A stretch of 64,000 bases of DNA, taken from positions 47,879,389 to 47,943,388 of the forward strand of contig NC_091929.1 of the NCBI RefSeq assembly GCF_041260155.1. Direction: 5' to 3'. Under the pieces are notes generated by a model, which worked only from the letters and a program-made list of their open reading frames with translations, did no database searches and was not told the DNA's origin. Each line of letters opens with the position of its first letter. The stretch's first letter is position 1. Shown in pieces: positions 25,240 through 36,400 of this stretch. A program made the position numbers and the translations under genes. Origin of the DNA: Ptychodera flava (taxonomy: Eukaryota > Hemichordata > Enteropneusta > Ptychoderidae).

Positions 25240-25975
25240 AGATGTTTGATTTTGTCCGAGAAGTGGTTCGCGTAACATTAGCGTTTTCAAAAATTAAACT
25301 GTAGATCTTATGCACCTCGTTAAGAAAATTCAAAGAAAGCCCATATCTTGAACTTTGTTCCAAAAAGACTTGGATGACTTCTTTAAAAAGCCAGGATAAA
25401 ACCAGACGGTGAGGGCGTCGACACTCTGCTTAATGTGTACAATTCACAATATTCGTGATTCAAGATGATATCCATGTAATTTCAGGAAATAAAGCAGTGA
25501 CAAAGTTTTGTTTTGATTAATCTTTTACGGACTCACACTTGTAAAAAACATCATATTTCTTTATTTAACTGGTTTTAGGTACTCAATTTCAAGCAAAGCT
25601 TAATTATTTTTTACATCCATGGTCTGAGTGGTTTCAAACACAGTCCGTACCCTAGAGAACAGTTATCATGACACGGTCGACACTTCTATTTGTCCTATTT
25701 CAATTTTTATTTTCATCAGAAAACGAGGATATTTCTCAGTAAACTATATTTCTGTACTCACTGTATTATTTATTCTTCGAAATCGTCACACCATAGACAG
25801 TACCATAGACAGTACCATGTGTCTTTTTACTCATTTTACTAGCATGCCGGATGTCGACTTTATCAACTTAATCTGCCGATGATGTCCACTGATTAGTCAA
25901 TTGACAGGTGCTACTAATCAACTCCATAGCTTGCACAGTGGATAAGCCACTCCAAATTTGCAAGGTGTGAGTTTA
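25240..25975. other. Intergenic, nothing recognised
   Basis: ACCATAGACAGT occurs twice in tandem near 25790-25814. Otherwise nothing was recognised. Confidence 0.4.
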
Positions 25976-25976
25976 T

Positions 25977-26037
25977 TCATAAACCCTAGAGACGCTGTAG
26001 AAAACCCTTTCTGTGGGTTTTTTCTCGAGGGTCTATT
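25977..26037. repeat. Imperfect fold-back element related to 42561-42594
   Basis: The right arm TTTTTCTCGAGGGTCTAT is the reverse complement of the left arm of the 34-bp palindrome at 42561. The left arm (ATAAACCCTAGAGAC...GAAAACCC) pairs with it imperfectly. Confidence 0.5.
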
Positions 26038-26221
26038 GGTTATCACAGAATGAGTGATCATGGATTTAGAAGCTCTCTCAACTAGTTTCTTGGTCATGGA
26101 ATTAATATAAACCATGCAGAAATGTTTTTAAATGTTCTTTATTCGGATGAAATAGTGAAAAGAGCAAACAGGAGGTCTATTCAGTGGTCTATCAGTGGAT
26201 ATTTTATGAGCATGTTCTCGA

Positions 26222-26243
26222 AATAAAGACTATTATTATTATC
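26222..26243 (+). repeat. Retroposon 3' tail, AATAAA plus (ATT)n
   Basis: AATAAAGAC is followed by TATTATTATTAT, the same layout as at 23405. Confidence 0.4.
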
Positions 26244-26263
26244 GTGGCACATTTTCCCCGTGA

Positions 26264-26279
26264 CCCCCCCCCCCCCCCC
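26264..26279. repeat. Poly(C) run
   Basis: A run of about 16 C residues; exact length is unreliable in most assemblies. Confidence 0.85.
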
Positions 26280-26284
26280 AGCCC

Positions 26285-28085
26285 AACCTGATCCGAAACC
26301 CTTGCCTTGTACTGAACTGTATAATTGCAGGGATAGCTTACATATTTGCGTGCTACCTCCATGATACAATAAACATCATTCGATGATGCATGGCGTAGTC
26401 TATCGCTGAATGAGGCTCTGACGACAAAACTCAGACAAGTCAGTGACAAGTACAAAAAGGATCAAACAAGTAAACGATAACGAAAGAGAATTTGTTTCTC
26501 CCAAACAATCGACACCCTCTAGCTCGAGTGAGCAAACGCAGAGAAATGTTGTATTAGCCTCCAAGTGAAATACTGATTGCAATTTTTATAGAACTGTATA
26601 CCGTGGTAATTAGTAGGTCAGTTCTTCTGTAAAAAGCTCTTGTTAAAGTCATGACCATGAATTGTTGATAACTTAGTCGTTGAAGGATATTCAGATACTT
26701 CGTTCCTCAATTAGATTCACACTTCTCTCTCAAAAATTTACGTAAAACAGGAATATTTTAATGGACAGGCGGTTTTGTACATCTCTGAAAACCAAACACT
26801 GAGATAAATCTAAGAGCCTGGTCTGTGCCAAACACGATCTTATAATATATTTGCCAACTGAGGAGATGCCCCTTGAATGGTTATAAATTGCCTTTGGCTA
26901 GAGTCCTGTCGGTTCTTTGTGATAAAAAATACCTTCTATCTGTTCAACAGCGAAGCATGTACAAAACATGTTGCCCTGGGCAAAATGCCACCAAGCAGAA
27001 TGAGTCCATTAAAGTGTAAATTCTTTATATTCAACCGACAAACGATTTTCCTTTTCAACGCTCGCCTTTCACTGATTTCAAGACGTGACCACTGACGTAA
27101 ATAGACTTGAAGAAAAAGTATGTGTATAAAAAGCTAGGTAAACACCAACATTGTTTGACATTTATAGGGGTCACAGGTCAAGGGTCAGGTCACTGTACCG
27201 GTATATATGTCTATCGTGTTCTGTTGTATGATTTTCACTGCCTTGAATCAGTACAATACTTTAATATTTGGATTTTCTAATATGTACAACAAGACATAAT
27301 GAACACGCTGCTTAGTCTATTCACCCGTTGTCTTACATTGTTGATTTTTTAAAATGACGTCATTTCAGCTTGTGATGGGGTTTATGCCGACTTTTCCTAT
27401 TTATAACCATTTGACTCGTTGAACCATACATTATTTGTATACAGTATTATGATTTACATGACAAATCACCGTCGTGGCTACCGCCATACTTTCCAGAGGA
27501 AAAACAAAATGTCATTACAGGGGATAATGAATCAAATGACATATGCTAAATGAGACAGTCTATTGCTAAACGCGCTGAGACTCCCCTCGTCTAGTTGTCT
27601 TATTTTTTATAATTATGATTAAAAACCTTGCAATTCTCGCCACTTCAAAAGCCTTTTTCTTGTTTTAACCGCATAATATTTAAAAAGTATATTGGGTAAA
27701 CAGTTGACTTCTCACCACAGCAAAAGATCTGATAAATAAATTTAACCCAAATGCAATCGTTTTCATGGCATTAATCTTTCTGTTTGTGAAACAAGCTAGA
27801 CAGATGTATCTTTTCAACTTTTAGGTATTTTTGGTATAAAATTCCTGTATAACCTAGAATTTGACTTAGACTTCTGTAGTCTTATTTTTTATACCCGCAG
27901 AAATCCGCCATATTGAACAGAACATATGGTGGACCGCCTGTCAGTAAGACTTTTGTGATTACATACCAAGTGTAATGCAAGTTTATCAGCGTCAAACCTT
28001 CAATTAATTGTCGACTTTAAAAGTTAAGCTAGATTTGTATGGCTGTTTTTTTAAATTTTCTTCTATTTTTATAACTTCTCTTTCC
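26285..28085. other. Intergenic and 5' UTR/intron region of the next gene
   Basis: No upstream exon could be recognised. The splice acceptor at 28086-28087 implies that a 5' UTR exon lies somewhere in this stretch or further left. Sequence near 27810-27925 is a diverged relative of 30840-30960. Confidence 0.4.
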
Positions 28086-28087
28086 AG
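28077..28087 (+). other. Splice acceptor in the 5' UTR of the ETX/MTX2-like gene
   Basis: TTCTCTTTCCAG precedes the start codon by 14 bases, a good animal acceptor. Confidence 0.6.
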
Positions 28088-28101
28088 ACTTTTTGATTAC
28101 A

Positions 28102-28887
28102 ATGGCGGTTAGCGATAAAGTGATCGATGTTGAAGACGTCATCAAGAACTGGGCATCAAATTATGTTCAGAAGTATTCTGACAAAGATGTAAAGAAACTG
28201 GCCGATTTGGATGACATCTTGTCTACTGATATTAATTTGAAGAAACTTCGCATAGTGCATGGCAAACCTGAATACAAGGCACTAGGACCTCTGGGCGACA
28301 TGCCTTCTGCCTACGTTCTCTTTAAGACTTCATTTACAAACAGCACAGACAACGACCAGGAAAACCTCCTGAAGACAGAAAGAAAGACCAGATCAAGTTG
28401 TGCCATTTCCATCGACAAAGGCTACACTATCGGCGGGTCTATTGGCGTGACTCTCTCCCCTCCAAACCCAGTGATACAGGCCAATGCAGGGTTTAGTAAG
28501 GAGATATCCCTGAAGAACGTCGAGGAACAGACTCTGGACGAGGAGCTGACGTGGACTGTTGATACAAAAATCACAATCCCAAAACACACAGAAACGACAG
28601 CAGAACTCCTGATCGAAGAGGAAGAATACAACGGAAAGTTTACAGTGGAAACGAAATTTGAGGGCAAAGTTCAAGTGACCATCAGAAACAAGAAAGATAA
28701 AAATAACGTGTTGACCATTATTACTGGTGATATTGGAGATGTACTGAGCGGTGAACATGGATTTTTCACCAAACTAGAAGGAAACAAGAAAGCAGTCGTG
28801 TACTTTGCAACAGAGGGCGTGTGTCTGTGTCGATATGGAATCAAACAACAAATGGTGTTGAAACAGAAGGCTCTGAAAGACGACTGA
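28102..28887 (+). CDS. ETX/MTX2 (aerolysin-like) beta-pore-forming family protein
   Basis: The 261-residue protein resembles the ETX/MTX2 family, the aerolysin-type fold shared by bacterial toxins and many animal proteins that insert a beta-barrel into membranes. Visible features are alternating beta-strand sequence throughout; FKTSFTNSTD and TERKTRSS (about 74-98); a Gly/Ser/Thr-rich amphipathic stretch GYTIGGSIGVTLSP (108-120), the place where family members carry the insertion hairpin; and WTVDTKITIPKHTETTAEL (151-169), with the conserved proline-ended strand. There is no signal peptide, so release would need another route. The start is the ATG at 28102 (ACAATGG context). Upstream, a pyrimidine-rich TTCTCTTTCCAG ends at 28087, so an intron interrupts the 5' UTR. 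The coding region has no intron and no defect. Biological role in the animal is unknown (defence, digestion or other); family assignment is from recognised motifs only. Confidence 0.72.
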   Translation: MAVSDKVIDVEDVIKNWASNYVQKYSDKDVKKLADLDDILSTDINLKKLRIVHGKPEYKALGPLGDMPSAYVLFKTSFTNSTDNDQENLLKTERKTRSSCAISIDKGYTIGGSIGVTLSPPNPVIQANAGFSKEISLKNVEEQTLDEELTWTVDTKITIPKHTETTAELLIEEEEYNGKFTVETKFEGKVQVTIRNKKDKNNVLTIITGDIGDVLSGEHGFFTKLEGNKKAVVYFATEGVCLCRYGIKQQMVLKQKALKDD

Positions 28888-29252
28888 TGTGAATACACTA
28901 AAAACTTGATGAGCGATAATTTACTTAATTCTTACTATTACGTATTTCTGCAGCTAAAGAACTTTAATATCGGCGTAAGTTATATTTTTTACATGTGTTG
29001 GATGAAGTATGCAGAACAAATGTTATTGTGGCATCAGTGAACTTTTTCTTTCAAATCGACCAGATCTGCACGTTCGTCACGAAAAAATACAAAAGCTACA
29101 CAAACATGTCTGGCAGAGGGCGCCCGTCCGAACACCGAGTTTTGCCATTGAACGGACGACCATAAGTATGTTTGTATGGAAAACAAGGACCGATTGTACG
29201 GTAACATACTCTTATCTGATTGTGTAATGGGTACGGAGGTACTAAGAATTCA

Positions 29253-29258
29253 AATAAA
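29253..29258 (+). terminator. Candidate polyadenylation signal of the ETX/MTX2-like gene
   Basis: AATAAA lies about 365 bases after the stop codon, the first canonical hexamer I noticed downstream. Confidence 0.4.
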
Positions 29259-29259
29259 A

Positions 29260-31850
29260 CGATTAATTTTTTACTAAAAATTCATGAATATGTTCATTTT
29301 CTTCGAGTGTGGATGATTGCTTCAAATTGTGTAGAAAATTCTATAGGTATGGGTGCATATCTAAAGACATGCAGCATGTTGAAAATAATTTTTTTGTGTG
29401 CCTTGCGTTCTTACCGACGCAAATCAACGAACGTTGCATGTTAAGTTTCGGTTTTACAAATTGGCAGATGGAAAGAACATATCTTTCTTTACAAGCGAAA
29501 TATAAAACATGACCACCATGGAGGGTAAAAAGGTCTCCAGGGGATAAATCAATCATCATTTATGAATGCAAAGTGAGTCTACTTGAATTTCCTCTTTTTT
29601 ACTTCCTGAAGTTTGACATGGTCAAGTTCAATCGTCACGATCTAAAGATTCTCCTTTAAAGGCAGAAAGGGAATGACAAGAGCCCTTTCTGTTACCATGG
29701 CAGTGCGTAGGCCTAAATCAACGTAATTCCCGGAGTGTATGCACATCTTCTTTTGGATGTTTTTGTTGAAAATTGATAAAACTATGATTTATGAAGAATT
29801 TACTCTGTGATTTACGAATCAAATGATGTCATCTAGCAAGTAACGCATGCCACTTTCACTGAAGTAAGGCAACTCTGTTCTCATGCTAGCTGAATCAACT
29901 CACGCCAATCAAAATAATTTTGTTTCAAACTAAAGATCATCAAAAATTTCAAAAAAATGTCTGTAATATTCCTGGGAAAACTTCAAGCTATGATACCTAT
30001 GCTTATAATGAGTTCTACAAAAGTACCGGTTGCCATTTGCGATTCATTTTCATTAGAGACTTGACCATTGTATTCGTCACTTGGACTATGTTACAGAAAA
30101 ATGTGAAATTTTCTGAAAATGATTTTTATACACAGTAGGGTCAGTTTGAGCACACCCATTCTAGTCTACACTCTAAAGCTAATCAAGATTGTTTCAACAG
30201 ACTGGCCATTTTGAGGACCCAACATAGCTTTGCATTCTGGTAGTGAACAGTCTTGTAGATATGAATCCACTAGTGTTATAAACAATTGTGTAAAATCAAC
30301 TTCTGACCATAATCAGTAAAGTCTGAAAAGGATGGATATTGTTACATATTCCCACACAAAATTTTATTCTTCTTCCTCCAGAACATTATACCCGAGTGTT
30401 ACGTAGGACAAAAAATTAAAGTAGAAAAGAGAAAAGATACTGGGATGTAAGGTCAGAAAGGGATCATGAAAAAGGTCTACTTTGATAAATAACAGCTTTC
30501 AACCTACACTGTTATGCTTTATATTCAGGGTATGGGTACAATAAGAATATGATGATTGCTGTTTTGGAATTATTTTTATTATTGTTGATCTATTAAAAAA
30601 GTTAATTTCCTTCAGCGTTTCCTAAAGCAGTATCAGTTTTTGAAACAATGCAATGTGTACGAAATGCAATTCTCCCTACCTTAAAATACCTCTTGTTTTG
30701 GGTGAAGGGGCAAACTACAGGATATTGAAATGCATTGTGGGTAAAAGTAGACTTCTCACACACACAGAGTTTGAGACAGTGATCTCATAAATACTTTTAA
30801 TGAAAATGTCATTGTTGTCACCACAATAAGTTGTTTGTTTGCAGTTTTTCGACTTTTTTAGACATTTCTGGTTTGAAATTCCTGTACTAACTAAAACTTT
30901 ACTTTTGCTTTCACCTGTAGAAATCTGTCTATTGAAAAGATAGTCTTCCGCCTGAGATTTTCAGGACTCACTTGGGGGACAGGGGGCAAAATCGTATTGA
31001 AGAGACCAAGAATTCTAGTCCAAATTCAGGATCAAACCACCTCAGACATTGTAACTGACAGAGTTGACATGTTGAAAACCAAGAATTTCAACTTTTGAGC
31101 AACTTTAACTTTTAAACATTTCAAGTAGGTCAAGACTATTTCACAAATACAGCAAAACTATTGGAAAATAAAGTTACAGCTAATTACACACCATTGTCTT
31201 CATGAAGAATTCACTTTTTACGCAGAAGATTATGGATCACCTGCTGGAATGACATCATTGTTGGTAATCTGGGTTACTATGAAGTTGTCATAGTAACAGA
31301 CTTTAGTCTAAAACAACAAAGACAATCACAATAAACATAGTACCATGAGACTTGCACAAATTTGAAATGAAAATTTTTATTTCACAAAAGAAGAGTGTAT
31401 AAAATAGACTCAGGAGAAAAGTAATGACTCTTAATTGCATTCAGCACCGTACTTTGTCTGTTAAGATGTAAAATAAACCATACTAATTTTTGCAAAGTGT
31501 TCCAAAGTGCATTTCATTAAGTTCTTTGCAATAATGCCACTGATGTCCATACTGTCATATCTGTAGGAAGGATGTACAACACAAGACGTTTTGTTCCCTG
31601 AACAATGCCTGTCTTTATACTTCATGACTGCCTACTATAAATAGATGAAAAATTTAATGATTGTATTTTTGAAATTACTTCTTGTAAGATTGGGTCGAAA
31701 TTATAAAATTAAGACTTTGAAGAAATTGTTACTTTCTATAACAGTTCTCTAGATGTTTATCGGGGTGAGTGAAATAAAGAGGTATTACTGATAAATGGGC
31801 TTAGCAAAGCAAATACAGTAATTGCAAAACTAAGGGGACTAGTAATGCTA
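29260..31850. other. Intergenic, nothing recognised
   Basis: A short hairpin (GGCAGAAAGGG / CCCTTTCTGTT) lies near 29660-29693. Sequence at 30840-30960 is a diverged copy of 27810-27925. No exon was recognised. Confidence 0.4.
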
Positions 31851-31859
31851 ACTCTTGAT

Positions 31860-32165
31860 AATTTTTTCAACAATTTGTTTTGAATGTCAACCTAAATTCT
31901 TGATCTACTCCCTAAAGTATGTCTATATACACAGTATTCAGTTTGTTAACTCAGTCTGTACAAGTGTAGACTGCATTTGTATTGACAAGTGAATTCTGGT
32001 CCGGTCTAGAATTCAAATGTACAAAATAAGAGCATGTTAACATATAGACACTAAGTTGACAAGCTAAATTGTGAGTGTTTCAACATCCTATTGGGAGTAG
32101 AAGTTGTAATTGCTATACAATATAAAAATAAATGAAAAATTATTAAAAGTTGGCATTACCAGCCC
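31860..32165. mobile_element. Palindromic MITE family, copy 2
   Basis: A palindromic core runs from CTACTCCC at 31905 to GGGAGTAG at 32100. Paired blocks inside include CAGTTTGTTAACTCAG against TAAGTTGACAAGCT, and the centre GGTCCGGTCTAGAATTC. Homology to 39175-39470 extends beyond the core on both sides. Confidence 0.7.
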
Positions 32166-32169
32166 TTCA

Positions 32170-33399
32170 AACAAATGCCCTAATAAAATGACACAAAACT
32201 ATAGTTGTTGCACTATTTCCATTCTCTCAAAAATATGAATAATGAAGACAAAACCAGCCACACACTGAAATATTGTTCTACATTATTCAGCTATTGCTAG
32301 GGTCAGTACTGTACAAAATCTGATCCACTTTGAAAACATAACAAGCTTCAGTACAGAGGGCAGTGGGCGATGAAATGTCACTGTGAATTAAAACTCACTG
32401 GCATCATTTGCATCAGCTTAGTTGTATGCTGATGCTACAGTCTGGATATGCAGAGTTCAACAACAAAATATATCTACATACAGAACTTCCAAAATATGAC
32501 TGAGAGACATAAATGGTGAAACAAAATGATTTCAGACAATGTCTCTATAAAACTGTGATCTCTAAACGTTTTGATAAAAAGATTGGACAATCATTCATAA
32601 TGCCATTAGACATGCTTGTATATTTGTCAAATGAGCCTTCTTATAAAAAATTAACATTTGACAGTATTTCAGTTGTATGTAAGAATGGTGTATGGAGTTT
32701 TTTCCTCTGTTGCTGTAAGGAGTCTTAACCCTTTGATTACCATTACGTAGTGAAATTGATGGACAAAATATTTTGTGCACATGTACGTGAAGATCAAGTC
32801 AACATTTTTCAGCACTTCAGGTACCCACCACTTCATTGGTGACTACACTTCATAATTACTACAATGACTTTGGTTGAAAGTACACCTAATCTTTGATAAA
32901 GAGTTTTCCCATCTGTAGAATGCATATCAGTAGTCAGGCTATGCACGGTTACTTTTTAAAAACAATTTTAGTTCTTTTGAGTGTGAATTTCTCAGAATAC
33001 TGGATAGCCACAGACATATGACAGTCCGTAAGAAAAGATACTGTTATAGTAAGGTGAAATGATTAAATCACCAGAATTGTAGGAACATATCCCTGCTATC
33101 AAAGCATTTATGTGACATGCAAAGACACAGACAGCAAAGTAAAAATGATGACACAAATTCTAGATGTTGGCAGTTTTTAAGTCAAAAATGTCCAACTTCA
33201 AACAGAAAAGTACCTTAATGCCACCATTCACTTTTTTCAAAAAGTTCAAAGTCAAATTATACAAATTATTGGGCGATAAAACGTTGAACACGGTAAAAAA
33301 ATAATTGTTTCTCTCTGACTTGAGTCACTGATCATTAACAAGGAATGTTCAGTAAAAAGAATACCGGATAAGAATAAGAAAACAGTGTTTGAGTATCAG
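32170..33399 (-). other. Sequence downstream of SNRPE
   Basis: This includes the SNRPE 3' UTR, but no canonical AATAAA was found close to the stop codon on the minus strand. A lone TTAACCCTTTGATTACC near 32725 resembles a piggyBac-type terminus without a partner. Confidence 0.35.
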
Positions 33400-33455
33400 C
33401 TACATCTGTACATTCTGAATAAGTGTGATGTTGTCTCCTTTTAGTAGAATACGAC
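33400..33455 (-). CDS. SNRPE: SNRPE coding exon 5 with stop
   Basis: Completes the split glycine, then [17 protein letters not shown] and TAG. The acceptor is TTTTTTCAAACAG. It holds the Sm2 motif (KGDN). Confidence 0.96.
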
Positions 33456-36400
33456 CTGTTTGAAAAAATGAAAGAAAAATTGTCAGGTTAACATTAAAAT
33501 AAAGTTGAAGGAAAATACATTTCTGAATGATTGTGCAACAAATTGTAACTGTCGATGGTATTTCAGTGGTATTGAAATGCCCAATCAGGATTCACTTTAC
33601 AGATCAATGAAATGCAAACTGATAGAAGTTCTGTGATTCGTTGCTCTGACAAAGCAACAGATATTACAATGATAAGTGTATCCTAGACTTTAATTTCTTT
33701 GAGAAAGAAATGAAAGGCAAATAGTTAAAGATAATGAAAATCAAAAGCAAAACATGGAAATCTTCAAGACAAACTTGCACTCCATGGATGAATTTCCTTA
33801 AAGCTTATTGCAATCTTGTTGACAACAAAATGGCTAACTTTTCAGTTTTTAGCTTTGCGCTAAAATGATAAACAGTATTGATGCTAATGTAGCATATTGA
33901 TTTGTCATGTTTTGTAAGAAGTTGAAGCTTACAATAACTGCAAGCTTGCTGACAGCAAAAGTGCTTGATTTTCTGAGTTGCAGCTTTGAGCAGGCATTGA
34001 TATTACTACAGCAATTCGATCGATTCAATTTTGTAATAATTTGATGGAAGTTAAATTCTTACCTAATGTTTTTCTGGTTCTTGCTTTCAAATGTACTTCC
34101 TCAGCGTCTTCTAAGACAAGATTCATGTACTCATCAAATCCCTGAATAAAAAAAACAGTTTCAAATTTTGAAATCACCAAAACGCAGATTCAAAGATACT
34201 CTTTAATATTAGCGATTGGAATTTGATTTCTTGAGAAAAACTACTCTTGTATATATCTTCGGGCTCATAAAATGAACTTGTGAATCAATATTTAAATACC
34301 AAATCAATGTTACTTGTCCTTGGCAAAAGTGTTTTTCACTTAAAGGGGCAGGTAGTTTATCAGATTTATCTCGTACTGATTAACCTGATCAAAATTTTAA
34401 TGAAAAAAAGAACTCCATGTAAATACTAAAAGCAGAACTGTCCCTGTAAAGGGGCAGGTTGTTTTATCAGCTTTATCTCAAATCAAATTGATTAACTTGT
34501 TCAAACTTTCACAGGAAAATCAAAATGATTTACACTAAAGATTATTTATGTTGGGAAGAATGAATACAAAAATCAGGGACTCAAAACTTTCCTAGGCTTT
34601 TAATGTTATGTACAAACAATATTGGGCAGACCCTTATAACATTCGAACACAAAGATATCAGAAAATCCAATATTTGGAGCTGTCGATAATAAACACAGAC
34701 ATACTACCATTGTGATTCCTTCATTTTAGTTGACATCCCTCTCCCCCTCGAAATGTAAGTTTTATGTGAAATGAAATGGAAAAGTCTGAGTTGTCAAGAT
34801 AATGCCTTAACTTACACCTTACATACACATCTACGGATCCCTGACATTATGCAGTCCACAAAGGAAAATATGTACATCAGAAGTGTGCCCTCTGACAAAT
34901 ATGTCTTTATGGAAACTGTGTGTCAATTTGGGGAATAGTGGAAAATTCTTTGTGTCAGCCCTACATCTTTACATGTAAATCAAAAATGTGTTTGCGTCAC
35001 AAGAGATTTGTTTGCGTCATGGTGTGTCATATTGGCTTAGAGGGCACACTGCACCAGAACTACTCATTAATCAAATTCAACAAAACAAAGAATTCACCAT
35101 TCAAGGCAATAGAACATTTTATTCATTTCTCTCATTGCCAAATTTACGGAATGAAAAAGTGTGTCAATTCTCTCTTCACATTTGCAATTTCAAAGCTCAC
35201 TACATATTTTCTCTCCGTATTTTGTGGTATTTGTTTTCAATCAACATCAAACAAGATAGGATTATGTTATTGCAGCTTTGATGTACACTGTCTACAAATA
35301 TCGCAATCATAGTCCAAGATGAAGGGACATTGACACAAAGGCAAATGAGCTCTTACTCCCTCAAAACAATGGAATTACACGTCCTATGTCAGTTTTTACT
35401 ATCGACAGCCCCTCAGAAGAATTCGATCAAAGTGAGAGTTGGCTATTTATTAGTACAAAACAAAAGAAGAAATAATATTCCCACAAATACTTACAATAAT
35501 GTGGCCTTCTATTCTCATGTTGACTTGTTCATACAACCAGACTTGAATCCGTGACCTCTGGAAAATTTCAAAAGAAACAAGTGCATTAGTATTCTTGATC
35601 ATATTTTCTACAGTGACCTCATGGTAATTAGTCTTGAACTTCCAAGGAAAAGACCTGTCTCTCCTACTTTGATGTCTCACAATGTTGATTTATGAACCCT
35701 AAAAGGCAGGGTTCATAGTTGGACAGGCTACTTTTTTGAAAGTCACACAATGTTGATATGAATCACAAAAAGACAATGAAGAATAGTATCAAGGGTCATG
35801 GTTACTTTGACCTTTAACACTATTTTTACATCTTTACGTGACGTTTGTCTCCAATGTACAAATCATACTGGTATGTGATATTTGAAGATGAAATGGTGTT
35901 CTCTGTGAGAGAAACAAAGACATTACTTACACTTTGAAGATACCTGAAAATAAGATTCTGAAGGAAACATTGGTCAAGGAATGTACAAGTAAATAAACAA
36001 CAGGAATGTATCAGTTAACAAACAACAGGCACGTATTGCAATGTTTTTGTACATATTGCTGGTAGTATCAGTTGTAGCAGTAACCATACACAGCAAATAT
36101 TTGTCAGCTGTATGATGATTTGTAGAAGTCACTTACATTGGTCATGCCTATCTATGCCTTCAGAGTGACAACCAACTATAGGTACCTTAAACTCTACTCA
36201 GATACAGTACAGATGATGAAAATCAAATTCTACTCTCTATTTGTGTAACTGCACACACAAAGTTTTGCCAAAGCATATATACATTAATTACAGTTTGCTG
36301 AACTGTCCAGAAATTGCATTACAATGACTAAAAATATTATCCCAATACAATACAAGGCATGTTATGGCCACAAAATGAACAATTCCAGACCCTAGTTAAA

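Noticed and set aside
28093..28101. Start of the ETX/MTX2-like protein at a TTG codon
   Set aside because: The ATG at 28102 has good context and lies just after the splice acceptor.
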